A DNA stretch of 64,000 nt, taken from contig CM114275.1 of the NCBI GenBank assembly GCA_050084515.1, positions 16,368,001 to 16,432,000 on the forward strand. Reading direction: 5' to 3'. The stretch comes from Blasia pusilla. Taxonomy: Eukaryota; Marchantiophyta; Marchantiopsida; Blasiales. Position 1 is the first letter of the stretch. Every line of letters starts with the position of its first letter. Below, piece after piece: positions 45,120 through 57,085 of the stretch. The position numbers and the translations under genes were made by a program. The notes under the pieces are model-generated. The model had not been told where the DNA came from and did no database searches. It saw only the letters and a list, made by a program, of their open reading frames with translations.

Positions 45120-46440
45120 GGCATGCCGTCACATCCAACGTTGTCGGTGCAATCTGCTGCAAATAGACATAGTCCCCCACATGGAACCTACGAATCGATG
45201 GTCGATAACCTCCATCCCGAATGGTTGCATACCGCAAGGTATCCCTGTGTTGAGCAATGGCAAGATTCTCAAAGGCTGTTGGCATAACTCTCTGAAAGAG
45301 CTCTGCCCGCTGAGAACACACTCTCATCCACATCTCTGGGTCATCAAGGTTCACCACCTAACTAGACTCCCGACGAATTGCTGCTGGCAAGTCTGGATCT
45401 CGGCCGTATAACAGAAAATAAGGCGAGAAGGAAGCCAAGGATGCTTGGCGACTGAATCTATACCCCATGGCTAACCATGGCAACTGAATATCCCAGTCTC
45501 CAAGATGCCCCTTTTATAGGCCATACTTGGGCAATGCCCTCTTCACCGTCTGAACCACACGCTCAGCCAAACCATCCGCCTCTAGATGATCTCGAGACGT
45601 GGTCCGATGATCAATCAATGCCTTGTCACACAAGACCTGAAACTCACCCTAAAACTCTGTACGTTGGTCGGTCAGCACTTCAGCTAGTGCACCAAAATGA
45701 CTAAGTACTCTATCAAGAAACGCATACGCCGTTCCCTCACTTGCCTTGTCAGGTAATGCCACCAACTCAATCCACTTGGAGAAGTGCTCCACCATCACCA
45801 ACACATATCGATGATGTCGTACAGTCAACGGTAACGGTCCCGCAAAGTCCACACTCCAACGATAACCCAACCCTATAATAGGCAAGGGGTGTAACTGTGG
45901 TGTAGGGGCATTGAATGATGCCCTCACCCGGTCACAAACCATACAACATGACACCAACTGCTGCACCTGAGTATGCATGCCACGCCACCAATACTGACCA
46001 AGGAGTAAGCTATATGTACGCTTTACCCCAAAATGTTCCAACTCCTCATGGGCATGTTGCACAATACGCTCTCTCTGAGCCAAATGCGGCACTACTCGTA
46101 CTCTACCATCCTCCCACACACGGAGAATATGTGTTCCCTCCAATCGATACCTCTTAGCACGTTGAAGAACACAGTCTCGCTCCTTGGCACTCACTATGCT
46201 TGGCACCCTACTGGTCCGTAGGAACTCCAACACGAACGCATCATCATGAATATCACGCTGATCCGTACCACCATCTCCAACCTTAGGATCTGAAGGCTGA
46301 CCATCTACCCTCTGACTAGAGTAAGATATCATGTGGTCCTCCATACTAGAGTCCACCCCTAACCAACATAAAAGGCGGATGCATGCCAACTGGCACCATC
46401 TCCTCATCAACCTCGCCATGCCATCTAGCCCCGATTGTAT
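45091..46440 (-). pseudogene. integrase of copy A
   Basis: The zinc-binding HHCC region is at about 46150-45940 (HAHEELEHFGVKRTY ... CCMVCDRVR). The catalytic core runs from VDFAGPLPLTVRHHRYVLVM through VLTDQRTEF to TSRDH and ADGLAERVVQTVKR (45860-45540), carrying the D, D and E of the DDE triad. A GPY-like C-terminal region lies at 45357-45091 (RRFHVGDYVYLQQI). One in-frame TAG follows RTEF at about 45649. Function in the family: inserting the cDNA into the chromosome. Confidence 0.82.
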
Positions 46441-47800
46441 CCTCTTGGCTAGTACATGGGTTCCTACTCAACCCATCAGCATCAAGGTTGGCAACTCCAG
46501 GTCTATGTACCACCTGGAAGTCATACTCCTGTAAGATAAGAGCCCACCGTGCAAGCTTCCCTGTAAGCTTGTCATATTCCATCAACCACTTGAGGGCTGG
46601 TGATCAGTAACAAGGGTAAACTGTGTGCCAAACAAGTAACACCTAAAGTGTGCCACAGCCCACACTACCGCCAAGCACTCTCCCTCATATGAACTATAGC
46701 GCGACTCCGCTGCATTATTCGAACGACTTGCATAGGCCACCACAAACTCCATGTGCTCATCATCATGTTGTGTCAACACGGCTCCAAGTCCCAACCTACT
46801 CCAATCAGTGTGTAACTGAAATGGGCGCCCTCTGATAGGTCTCCTCAAGATAGGCGTCGCCACCAATTGGGCCTTAAGCTCCACAAAAGCTCTCTCCTGA
46901 TCATCTCCCCAGTGCCACTCTTGATCTGATTTCAGCAATTGGTTCAAAGGCTTTGCCATAGCACTAAATCCCTTCACATACCTCCGATAGTAGTTCGCCA
47001 ATCCCATGAATGCCCGAACTCTACTCACATCTACCGGACGCAGAATAAGTGCAATAGCCTCCACCTTTGCTTGTTGAACTCCCAAACCACCTGGATAGAT
47101 CACATGACCCAAGTACTCAACATCCTCATGGAAGAACTTACACTTTCTTGGATGCAAACGTAGACCATGAGCTTTCAACCGCTCAAACACCATGTGCAAA
47201 TGTATCTGATGCTCCTCCACCGTGTTACTGAACACCAAGATATCATCAATGTAACACCAAAAAAATCCAACCCTACTAGGATCCTGTCCATCACTCTCTG
47301 AAACTCGGCAGGTGCATTCTTCGACCCAAAGGGAAAGAATTTCCACGAGTGCAAACAATCCTTGCCATGAGAGTTGACACCCCAAAATGTTGTCTTGGCC
47401 TTGTCACTCTCCCGAATCGGCAATTGATGGTATCCTGCCTGAAGATCCAAAGTACTAAAAATCTTTGCATGTCCCACCACATCAAAGATCTCCTCAAGTG
47501 TAGGCATGGCATACCTATCGGCCTTGGTTTGCCGATTGATAGGACGGTAATCTCCACACATCCGCCTATCCGTGTAGTTGCCATGCATATCCTTTTTAGC
47601 AGGCATGACAGTGGCTAATGCATACTCTCCATGCGACAACTCCACTAATCCAGCCTCCAAAAGGTCCAACGTCCAACGTCCTACTTTGAATCAGGTCCCT
47701 CTCCATATCACTGTATCGGTAGGGACGACGGAATATTGGCGTATCACTAGCCAAATCAATCCGTATACCGGGTCCAACCAGAGCACCCAACTCCTTCATG
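46440..47800 (-). pseudogene. reverse transcriptase and RNase H of copy A
   Basis: Reverse transcriptase: RRPYRYSDMERDLIQSRT, AGLVELSHGEYALATVMPA, FSTLDLQAGYHQLPIRESD, FGSKNAPAEFQRVMD, then the catalytic CYIDDILVFSNT with YIDD at 47242-47253. The chromovirus-like thumb region follows (ANYYRRYVKGFSAMAKPLNQLL). RNase H: LHTDWSRLGLGAVLTQ, SRYSSYEGECLAVVWAV and TLVTDHQP. Frames change near 47690, 47300 and 46590. Motifs are intact, so decay is recent. Confidence 0.85.
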
Positions 47801-48179
47801 CTAAAGGCAAAACAACTCCTCTAAGCACATAGGAACTATGTCAAGCGTCATTTCTCACCTCCCGTAAGCTTGGGCCCAAGTAATGGGTCCCAAGTCTCCT
47901 CCACTGGCACACTAGAGGGGAGGACGATGCCATTGGCTGCTACGCAACCCCCTCACAAGATGGTACACCTTTAGCTACACCATCATCTGAGCAAATAACT
48001 CCTCCACCAGCATGAGCAACCAACTCCACATGCCCAACCATTACATCCCATTTACTCCAAGGATGCAAAATACTACTCACCTCGCCCCCAACCGATGCCT
48101 CTACAGTCTCGGTAGCCATCGAGCTCATTACAAGGGGTGGAAGACCCACAAACATAGTCCGAAGTCGACGCTGCTTGGC

Positions 48180-49254
48180 CATACCAAGACTCAAAATCCA
48201 AGTCAAAAAATTCAAGTCCATGGCCTGACCCAACACATGACGTCGTGAAGCCTCAGAAATGGAAGCAACTGCTGTCACACCAGTAGCAAATCCCATCGCA
48301 CGCTCTCCCTCATGAGCATTAGGCTCCACCAACTATCGCACATGAGAATCCCATACAAGCCCGGGACCACCTTCCCTGTAGGCGTGTGACGAGGGAAAAC
48401 TCACAAATGTGGGTAGTGCCATCCTAGGTTGGCCCACACAGTTCACCACTGCCATGGGTGACCGATCAATAACCCTCACCACTTGAGAAAGTCGACCAAG
48501 ATATCAAGATACTATCCCTTTGAAGGCAAGGATCCCGCGCAGACTTTGCATCATATGCTCGACGTAAGACCTCCCTAGGCAACAAGTTTTTCCACCACAA
48601 GCGTGGACGATGTGCATGCAAGCCAACTCGCGCTGCATCCAACAACACCGCTGGTCCAATCCAAGACCGCACCTCATGCACACTCGCCATCATCCGGGTC
48701 CGAGTGTCACCCAACAATGGAACATTCTCCAGAATGTAAGCTAGAGCACGTGCTTGATGAACCTGAAGATGTCGTAACACCCATAACATCTCCCAAAAGA
48801 ATCGAGACCTAGGGTCGTGTAATCCCTCACCACGACCAGCACGTGTATGACCCTGACATGGCCATCCAGCAATCACCAAATCCACAGGACTAACCCTCTC
48901 AAGGTCCTGCGCCCCCAACAATGCAATGTGTGACGGCAAAGCACGTTGGTACCCACAAATAGCTGATGGCGGCAACAACTCAGGATATCTCCGCATCAAC
49001 TAACCAATATGTCGGGATGAGACTCTTTGGGCCGTCTCTTCTCGCTCCACATAAACGTATCTCCGCACAGGAATACCGGCCTGCAACACTGCAGCCAAAC
49101 CAATGCTAATCCCACCAAAGAGATCTAACACACAAATGCCCTCCGGCGGATACTGCCATACAATGGGTGTAGTATCCAAAGGGGATATAAACTGGACCAG
49201 AAGTAGGAGTCCGCCGTGGGGCCTCCTCTTCCTCCTGAGGTATAAGAGCCTCAC
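48180..49254 (-). pseudogene. DNA cytosine-5 methyltransferase inside copy A (DNMT3-like order)
   Basis: Motif I: VLDLFGGISIGLAAV at about 49135-49090 (SAM binding), then PVRRYVYVERE (motif II, acidic end). Motif IV: VDLVIAGWPCQG with Pro-Cys-Gln codons at 48853-48861, the catalytic Cys loop, then HDPRSRFFWEM. Motif VI: YILENVPLL at about 48740-48710. Motif VIII-like: AHRPRLWWKNLLP near 48600. Motifs IX and X: ERAMGFATGVTAV and RRHVLGQAMDLNFL at 48320-48190. The order I-IV-VI-VIII-X is not permuted, unlike plant DRM enzymes. The HRxR-x-x-W-x-N-L-P and DLVIxG words point to the DNMT3/DRM side of the family. A TAG at about 48999-49002 and a frameshift near 48470 break it; a further TAG precedes LVEPNA. 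It sits between protease and reverse transcriptase. Confidence 0.85.
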
Positions 49255-49523
49255 ACCAAGTCTCTTGCACTAGGCGATCAGCCTCCTGCCGTAATGCACC
49301 GCCTGAACTCCAAAGTGGCACATCCAACGATGAGGATGCCACTGCTGCAAAACTAGGGACCTCCTCTACCTCCTCATGCACATGAGAATCCATAGCAGAA
49401 ACATTACCCTCCAAAAAGTCTCCTGGCCAAGTGACTACTCCACTAAAACCAGCCACATATGCTAACAATGTTGGGGAAGACCCTCCTGGTCGAGCCCCAT
49501 AAATAAATCTCACAGAACTTGGC

Positions 49524-50139
49524 TCATACGTCCATCCCGGACTGCCAACCAGGTCTATAAGACGTTGTCTCGATCCAAAGATAATCCATCTGAAAACCCA
49601 TCGGGTACAATACTGCTCCTCCAACTAGTACATCATACGACTCGGCTGATGTGACTACCGCACATACTCCCAACCGGGAGCTATCAATCGTATGATCTAG
49701 TCTCAACTGTACAGAAAATTTCTCCCTTGTCATGAATTGAGACCTATCATTGGCTCCTCCAAGTGATGTTTGAATCTGGAATGGGCAAGGCTCAAGCTCT
49801 GACCTCCGAATACCCAAACCAATACATGCCGCCTTTCCCAACATCAAAGGTTGGGCACCAGAGTCTAACAAGACTCTATCTGGTCTATACACCTGTCCTA
49901 TAGCACTCACCAATCAGAATATCCCACTCCGGTTGTCCAACATACATACACCAGGTGTAATCCTCTCACGATCAATGGCTGGCCGGGCTGGTAATGCATC
50001 CATCTTCGCCGCTGCTGCCTACCAAGTAGCACTGGTACTCAATGCTACACCTGACATAAAGGGTCGCTCCACCGCAACACCCTCATCCACCTTAGCACGT
50101 GTAGCAGTAACCCCCACGTTCACACAACGTAGCTGCTAG
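49524..50139 (-). pseudogene. aspartic protease of copy A
   Basis: Active-site Asp-Ser-Gly-Ala at 49854-49865 (RVLLDSGAQPLMLGKAA), then TSLGGAND, AESYDVLVGGAVLYPMG. The Gly-rich second-lobe motif and hydrophobic spacing fit retroviral-type proteases. It is in a different frame from gag, with a one-base shift near 50125. Its role is cleavage of the gag-pol polyprotein. The stretch 49524-49255, read in another frame, is an acidic Pro/Ser-rich linker to the methyltransferase. Confidence 0.78.
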
Positions 50140-52014
50140 CTGAAATACAGGAGCTAAGTCAACTCCTAAAGCCATCAACTCCGTGGCCGAAAACAATGGG
50201 GATCCCAACACTGAAGTTGCCATCCGCAATACTGCATTGGATGCTGCATCCGTGTCTACTACACACGATGTAGATGCCTCTGTCCCCACTGTCGGCTCAA
50301 TAGGCTGCGTAGGAACCATGGATGGAGTCCTAAGCACCTCAGACAACAAGAATGACTGGGGAAGCCTAGCCTGCCTCCCAGCCTCACCCCTCTATGGGTC
50401 CAACTCCACAGTAGCACCTCGTGGCTCTGACGCTCGAGTGGCTCCTCTCGTAACTGTATCCGATGCCTCAACCTATGTTGCACTCGCCATATAAGAGAGA
50501 TCATCCCCTCCATAAGAGGTGGAAGCCCCTGCTCCCGAACCTGATCTATGTTGGATACCAGCCATAGTAGCCCACTTCTGCTCCAACTGCTCAATCCTGG
50601 CAGCCATAGCTGACTCTGTCGTAGTGGTAGGGGTAGCCACCGTAGGCTCTCCAACCATTGGTCCACCTCTACCACCCCTACCACCTCGGCCTCTCGGAGC
50701 TATTCCAACACGGCCGTGGCCTGATCTCAACTCTGGATGAAGATCAAAGCAACGCTCTTGAGGATGACCTGGTCTCCCGCAATGATCACACTGAGTTGAG
50801 GCCGACTGAGGCCCATCCTCCAAAGTCCGTCTCCCATCCTCTTGGGGAAAAAACTTCCTAACATGATCACCTCCACATATCCAACATGACTATCCTTGCT
50901 GCGGGGCAGCAAATGAAGGCAATGGTCTCTGCGCAAGTATCCCTCTAGGACTTGACTGAGGTCGTGTGTACCCCCCATGACTCCCACTACAACTACCACC
51001 ACCACTACTACAAGATTGTGAGGTGGGCTGCTGAACACAAGAAGTAGTAGTTGTATCCCTACTGAATGCGGATGTCACCACTCTCTCCTTCACCATGTTA
51101 AGCTCAATCTTCTCAGATAGAGCAAACACATTGGTCAATGTGGGTGAATCATCACTCATAAGAGTAGCATCACGTACCCTGCGGCGCAACTCTCTGTCCA
51201 AGATCCCATACCAAAACTGGACTGCCTGAGCCTCAATCACACCCTGGGTAACTGAAATCAAGCGTCGCATATAAGTATATGCCTCACGAAGACTCTCACT
51301 AGTCTTTCACTCAAATTCTTGAAGACTCCTCAACTTCTTTGTCTTCACTCCCTGATAGTTCTTCCTCAACCTCTTGAAGAACTCTGCAACCGGGCTAAAC
51401 GATGGTGGGGCACTAGTACCCCCACTGGTACCTCCATGGGTACCTCCACTGGTACCCCCACTCTGGCTCGTACTCGTACCACTCAACGTCGGGCTGGCTG
51501 GCATAGAAGGAGCACTACTACCAATACCACCATGGGTGATAGACACATAGCCTGGAGACCAATATTGTCTCCACGCCTCAATCTCAGCAACATGGTCCTT
51601 CCTAAACTCATGGTAATCATCCATGGGTGGTCCCTCCAAGTGCTGAAACCACCCCTTCCAAGCCAAGAAGGGTGTAAGCAACGTGGCGTTCCCCAACATC
51701 TGCATATTATACCACGTATCAAACTCCTGCATGAAGTCCTCCAACTCAATGGTGCCCACTGCACCCGAGTATCGTCGTGGGCCCTTCATGGCCCCATATA
51801 TCCCGTCCATATCCCAAATCAATGGAGCTGCAATACTCGATAACAACGTAGAAGACTCGGTGTTTGGAACACCCTTGTCCTCCTCTTCATCAACCGTCGG
51901 AAGTGGAAAAGGTAGCCGATACCTAAATCCACTCTGTGTGAAACCACCACTGTCCGCACCACGGTCCCCAACCAGACCACCCGACAGCTCTGTGATGGCC
52001 AACGCCGATGCCAC
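50140..52014 (-). pseudogene. gag of copy A, capsid and nucleocapsid
   Basis: One frame runs from 52014 to 50092 interrupted only by in-frame stops at 51307 (TGA), 50890 (TAG), 50473 and near 50393. Capsid-like blocks: GPRRYSGAVGTIELEDFMQ, AWKGWFQHLEGPPMDDYHEF and VAEFFKRLRKNYQGVKTKKL. A first zinc knuckle CWICGGDHVRKF (50851-50886) has lost its last Cys. A second, CDHCGRPGHPQERC (50749-50790), is a complete CCHC. Gly/Arg-rich sequence follows. Gag packages the element RNA in virus-like particles. Confidence 0.78.
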
Positions 52015-53526
52015 ACCACCACCAAATTACCACCACTAAGTAACCAAGTGACGTCGATGTCGCTATACTATTCTAGTTCTACTAGCTATGGGTGTAGGCA
52101 ACCTAACCTGTCATCACCACAAGAAGCCTCCCACGGTCTACTGGTCATCACTCCAACCTCACTATCGAGAGCACACATGAGTAACACTACTCTGGAAATC
52201 AGCGTCAACCCTAACAATGGGCGCGCAAGCAAGAAGCAACGATGGAGGGGATCCAAACATAGGAAGTCCAACGACAACCCTCCAATCGCAAATGGAAATC
52301 AAGGTAACACAATCCACAAATGTGGCGCCCCCTGAATCCACAAAACCCACCACACAATTCTAACGCAATAGCTACTCCGCCGCGGATCGATGACGTGCTA
52401 GTTGAACTCGCAGCACCTGAAAATATCACCTGCATGGAGAGGCTACACCGTACTATGCGCTAGAGGTCCATCAACCAAAAACCTGAGATGCATAAAGCGC
52501 CTAACTCCTCTCTGAACAGCACCAAATGAGCTACAACATTTTGTACACTGGCATAGTTAAGAACTCAGCAGTTAAGCGTCTTCCAGGCAGAATAGCCCAA
52601 AGATGGGTGACCAATTATGCAACATTCAAATCACAAATCCTGCAAAAACTGCCTCACGCCCAAGCTAGCAAGCTTGCTTGCTTGCTTGCTCCTTGCTCCT
52701 TACTCCGCCTCTCATGCCCACTCGCCCCGAGCTACCACGAGTTGCCTCGAAGCCTCGAAACGCCGAGAAATGCTCGAGACATGCCCCCTTCGCCACGCTT
52801 CGCCATGCTTTGCTATGGAGAGAGGCCCAACCAGGAACCCCAATGGGATAGGCGTCTCCAACAATGAACGAGTCACCAACCAACCAGCCCCTCCGATCCG
52901 CTCTCCACCATAGCCAGACCTTAAGCTAGTCCGCGAAATTTCGATCAGCAATTACTTCACAAATTCTTGACCAAAATTGAATCTATTTCAACCAGAATTC
53001 AATTGACCACCATAGCTATCTCTCCTCAAAAAATCAGCTACAACCAAGCTCTGTACTCCGAGGTAAAAATCAGACAAACTTGTTGTCCATACACCTCCAG
53101 AATCGCAAATCCGACAACGCTTCCGCCCAGTTTCATGCACGCAGAAATCCGCAACGCTCCACACACTTTAGCAGATAGCTTCACATGAGATCACAATACA
53201 AGTAGCAACAGGAACCTCTCACCCGATCTGGATGAATTTCAACAGAGCTTCCACACTCCAAGCTCTCCACATCATAAAACCGTCGAACACGAACCAGAAT
53301 TTTCAATCCTTGTTAACTTCCAACTCCCTTGACGAAATCCGGCGATCTAAAGCGCATTGGAAAGCTCTCGAAAACGAGCTTCTTTCCCAACCAACCACGC
53401 ACCAGATTCACACCTCCAACATAGGCCACAAGCCTTGAACATCCACGGCTGAGTACACAATCAGCCCTAACCAGATCCTACTGATCCACAATCGAAGCTA
53501 CCATCGATCTTCAACAATTCTTTGAG
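52015..53526 (-). other. leader region of copy A between gag and 5' LTR
   Basis: About 1.5 kb without a supported gene. No primer-binding site of the common tRNA-Met type (TGGTATC) follows the LTR edge at 53526, where the minus strand reads CTCAAAGAATTGTTG. Part of this leader (52840-52985) is repeated in inverted orientation inside the 5' LTR. A short GCTT/TGCT run lies at 52670-52695. Confidence 0.5.
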
Positions 53527-54129
53527 TGAAATCCGTGAAAGACATATTGTCATAAAACAGGTCTAGAATCACATACAATCAAGCCAAACCCACTCCACGA
53601 TGGGAGAATCTAAGTCGAAGCTTGCGGGAAACACCATAGCCAAGAGCTCTACTCACTACCAAGGCTAACTCCCAACGCAACAGGCTCAACTCAAAGAACT
53701 AACTGTTCTTTGAGTGCTATATCCTCTAACTTAAGAGCGGGATCTTAAGTTCCAGTAGGGCCCGCTCTTAAGTTAGAGGATATAGATTCAATTTTGGTCA
53801 AGGATTTGTGAAGTAATTGCTGATCGAAATTTCTTGGACTAGCTCAAGGTCTGGCTATGGTGGACAGCGGATCGGAGGGGCTGGTTGGTTGGTGACTCGT
53901 TCATTGTTGGAGACGCCTATCCCATTGGGGGTGCCCTGTTAGAGGATATAAGGTGCATCCTTATATCCTCTAACTTAGGAGCGGGCCCTACTGGAAAAGT
54001 CACCCTCAACTGAGTAACCCCCAACCCTATGTATGAAATCGCATCTCTACCTAGACACTGCCGCCCTACATAAGGTATGGCCTCTACTAGCACACTATAC
54101 TCTACGACATAATCCGTATGGTCATGACA
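53527..54129 (-). repeat. 5' LTR core of copy A, enlarged by an inverted insertion
   Basis: Matches the 368-bp core at 44167-44534 but is 235 bp longer. The extra DNA (about 53717-53965) consists of the LTR's own CTATATCCTCTAAC block copied in both orientations plus about 150 bp of the element's leader (52840-52985) inverted. Exact 25-bp arms at 53717-53741 and 53761-53785 face each other across 19 bases, and 16-bp arms meet near 53943-53979. The 105-bp block expected next to the core is missing on this side. Confidence 0.75.
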
Positions 54130-54133
54130 CTTC

Positions 54134-57085
54134 CCTCAAACATGAGGACTCAAGTATGTAACACCACCTTAATCACAAGTAAAATCATGTGCCCATGAAT
54201 AACATTTAGTGTCATTGGTTTGGTGTGTTGTAAGTATAAGTAATCTTCATATGAAATCTCCTAGTCCTTGGACCATAGTCTCCTTTATGAATAGTCCCAT
54301 ACCGCAAGGTATGCATGTGTTGACCTCTATGAACATTTTCATTTTGCAATGTATCCATATGTTGAGCGATAACGAACTTTATAAATACATGGTTGGACAA
54401 GTTTGTTCCTAGGGCAAACATAGATGAACAAGTCATTATATGGATTGCAAGAGGTGGCATCCAAACTTCAGATCCCACTCCCTCTAATATCCTCATTGCA
54501 AGCCATACTTGTATGATCCTCTCTTCACCGTATGGACTACTCTCTCTAGCAACCCATCCACCTCAAGATGATCCCAAGATCTGGTGCACTAATCTATCAC
54601 CGTCTAACCAAAAAGGATTTGAAAATCTCCTCTAAACTTAGTATCCCAATCAAACAACATATGCATTGATGCATGTCACATGTTAGTTTACCAACAGGTA
54701 GAGTTCTACCACGTTGTTGGCATAGAGGGTCAGCGGGTTGTTCGGGTATACCTTTGTCTTGAGATGTCGGATGAGGTTGGCGATAAGCCGGTTGCGTAAA
54801 AAACATCGTCTCTCAAAATTTCCCCATTTTGGTCTCAGTCATTCATGTGACCTGTTGATTGAGTCAAAGGTCACCTTGTAACTTGTGCACGCAGGATATC
54901 GTTGGGATGGCTATTTTTGGGAGAAGAGCCTTTTAGCTCTTCCCAAGGCTATAAGAGAGGGAGAGATGGCTTTCCCCTTGTGTCTTGATGTATATGTGTG
55001 AGTGTGTTTCGTTTACAAGTGGATCGACCTATATGTTGGGAAGATTGATGTTGTATGATGTGTAGATATGGCCAACGATGTGGATTTTTTAGCGATGTGT
55101 ATGCGCACGACATACATCATGATGACTCAATACATGGTCCATAAATGCATAAGTTGCTCCCTTACTCGTCTTATTGACTAGTGCCACCAAATCAATCCAT
55201 TAGGACAAATTCTCCATGATGACCAACATATATCTATAATTAGCAAAGGTACTACCAAGTCTATACTCTGTCGATAACCTAGTTCCATAATAATAAAAGA
55301 AGACCACTATGGAGTTGGAGCATTAAAGGATACTCAAATTTGATCACTGATCTAGCTACAAACCACTAAATAACAGTATGCATGCCTTACCACCAATACT
55401 CATATTTATAGTAAATGGTTAGTACATTTTACCCCAACTCCTTGAGGTCATATCGCACAACGCATCCTTATTGGGAAGGATAAGGCACCACCGTGACCAC
55501 TTGCAATCTACCATGCATCTTCCCAAATCCGTAAAATGTGTGTCCCCTCCCATTTAAATGTGTGGTTCTCTAAGGATCTAATCATGCTCCCTAGCACTCA
55601 TTGTACATGTTTTGACCCTATTACGTATGTACTACCTAACCTCCTTATAGTGATGGATATCATGACTATCCACCATCTCCTCACTTACCTATGGACTAGA
55701 GACTCCCCATGTGATCCCTCTATAAGAATCGATACATATTGTTGACTTGACATAGTTAGCCAACATAGGAAGATAAAGGCATACCACCGTGACACCATGC
55801 CATCTCTTCATCACTCTCTCCATGCCATTAAGTTCCTAGATATTTTGTCTTTGACTTGGACATGGGTTGTAACTCAAAAAATTCGCATCGTAGTTCAACC
55901 AGCCTGGCATATGAATCACATGAAAATCATACTCCTATAATAATATGGCCCATATGGAAAGCTTCCTTGTAAGCTTGTTGTACTCCATCAACTACCTCAA
56001 TGATTAATAATCAATAAAGAGCAAGAAAGGGTTTCTAGATAAATAGCACTTAAGATATGTCACATCCACACTACATCCAAGTACTCTCCCTTGTAGGAGC
56101 TATACTTTGCATATGCAATGTTGTTTGATTGGATCACATAAGCCATAATGAACTTCTCTACTTGTCTTCTTTTTAAGTAAGCACCATTCATAGGTCCAAC
56201 ATACTCCCATAAGTATGAAACTACAATGGTCAATTCCTAAGGTTTCCAAAAAATGGGTGAGGCTGGCATGATGTCTTTATGCTCCTACAATACTCACTCT
56301 AGATGCTCACTCCTCATCATCTCCCCAATACCACACTTGATTAAGTATTGTCACCAAGATCAAAAACTTCACGATTGCACTAAAATCCTTGACATACCTC
56401 TGATAGAAGTTTTCCAATCCTACAAATGCACAGGCTTGACTCACATATGCAATAGCATGGGATACCCATAGCAACCTCATCTCTTGGACATCTAACCCAC
56501 CTAGGTATATGGTGTGCCCTAAATGGAAGAATCTACACTTGCTTGGATATAGCTTCGGTCCATATAAATGCAATCGTCAAAACACCTCCTCCAAGTGTAA
56601 CTTACGTTTCTCAACCACGTAATTGAAGATGATAATGCCATATAGGTAACATTGCACATACTTCGAACTAGAGAGAATCCTATCCATCACCCTTTTGGAA
56701 TTTTGTAGGGACGTTCTACCTATCACAAGGTAAGAATTTCTTTTTGTACAAACAATCTCTCCTAAATTGAATTTTCCCCAATTTTTTTTCTATATCCTTC
56801 ATCCTAAAAAGAAGTTGATGATGGCTAACATAAAGATCGAAAGTACTAAAGATCTTTGCATGCCCATTCACATCAAAGATCTCCTTGACAATGGGCATGG
56901 CATACCAATTTGACCTTCTGTATCAATTAAGAGGACGGTACTCTCCACATACTTTCCTCTCTTTCAAAGAGAAGCAAATCAATCCATGTAATAATAGTAA
57001 TAATTCTTATTATCATCATTATTATTATGTCAATATTTACCTCTGCTTTGATTCCCATCCTACCTTAGGAAACAAGATCCTTTGA
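54134..57085 (-). mobile_element. host Ty3/gypsy element H, pol remnant
   Basis: Minus-strand fragments match copy A pol in order. Reverse transcriptase: IVKEIFDVNGHAKIFSTFDL at 56898-56830, then FFHLGHTIYLGGLDVQE, CAFVGLENFYQRYVKDFSA and VWYWGDDEE to 56307. RNase H traces lie at 56200-55900. Integrase: YMLVIMENLS near 55230, and HLEVDGLLERVVHTVKRG near 54570. The GPY-like region is at 54400-54250 (YGTIHKGDYGPRTRRFHM). Heavy decay. A solo LTR (54674-55105) interrupts integrase, and copy A interrupts the segment before the PHD finger. Gag, protease and methyltransferase of H are not visible upstream. Confidence 0.75.
54674..55105 (+). repeat. solo-LTR-like repeat, copy 3, inside element H
   Basis: Begins TGTCACATG and shares block order with 6798-7300 (GGTAGAGTTCTACC, GAGATGTCGGATGAGG, GGCTATTTTTGGGAGAAGAGCC, GAGAGATGGCTTTCC) and a TATA-like CTATAAGAG at about 54950. 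It splits the integrase frame of element H, so it inserted after H. Opposite in orientation to H. Confidence 0.65.

Larger units (their letters stand above)
44051..54129 (-). mobile_element. Ty3/gypsy element copy A with methyltransferase and PHD finger
   Basis: A 10.1-kb element on the minus strand: LTR-type sequence at both ends, gag, aspartic protease, DNA methyltransferase, reverse transcriptase, RNase H, integrase with GPY-like region, then a PHD finger. The 4-bp sequence CTTC occurs on both outer sides (44047-44050 and 54130-54133), a probable target duplication inside host element H. Catalytic motifs are mostly intact (DSGA, PCQ, ENV, YIDD, C4HC3). The polyprotein is broken by a handful of frameshifts and in-frame TAG/TGA codons, so it is recently dead or nearly so. 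It is the best reference copy in the window. Confidence 0.85.

Noticed and set aside
49106-49624. 172-codon minus-strand frame as a separate gene
   Set aside because: Its middle part is the protease-methyltransferase linker and its end is an off-frame reading of motif I.
51319-51843. 174-codon plus-strand Thr/Gly-rich frame
   Set aside because: It is the complement of the gag linker with TGG/ACC-rich repeats; the minus strand carries the recognised protein.
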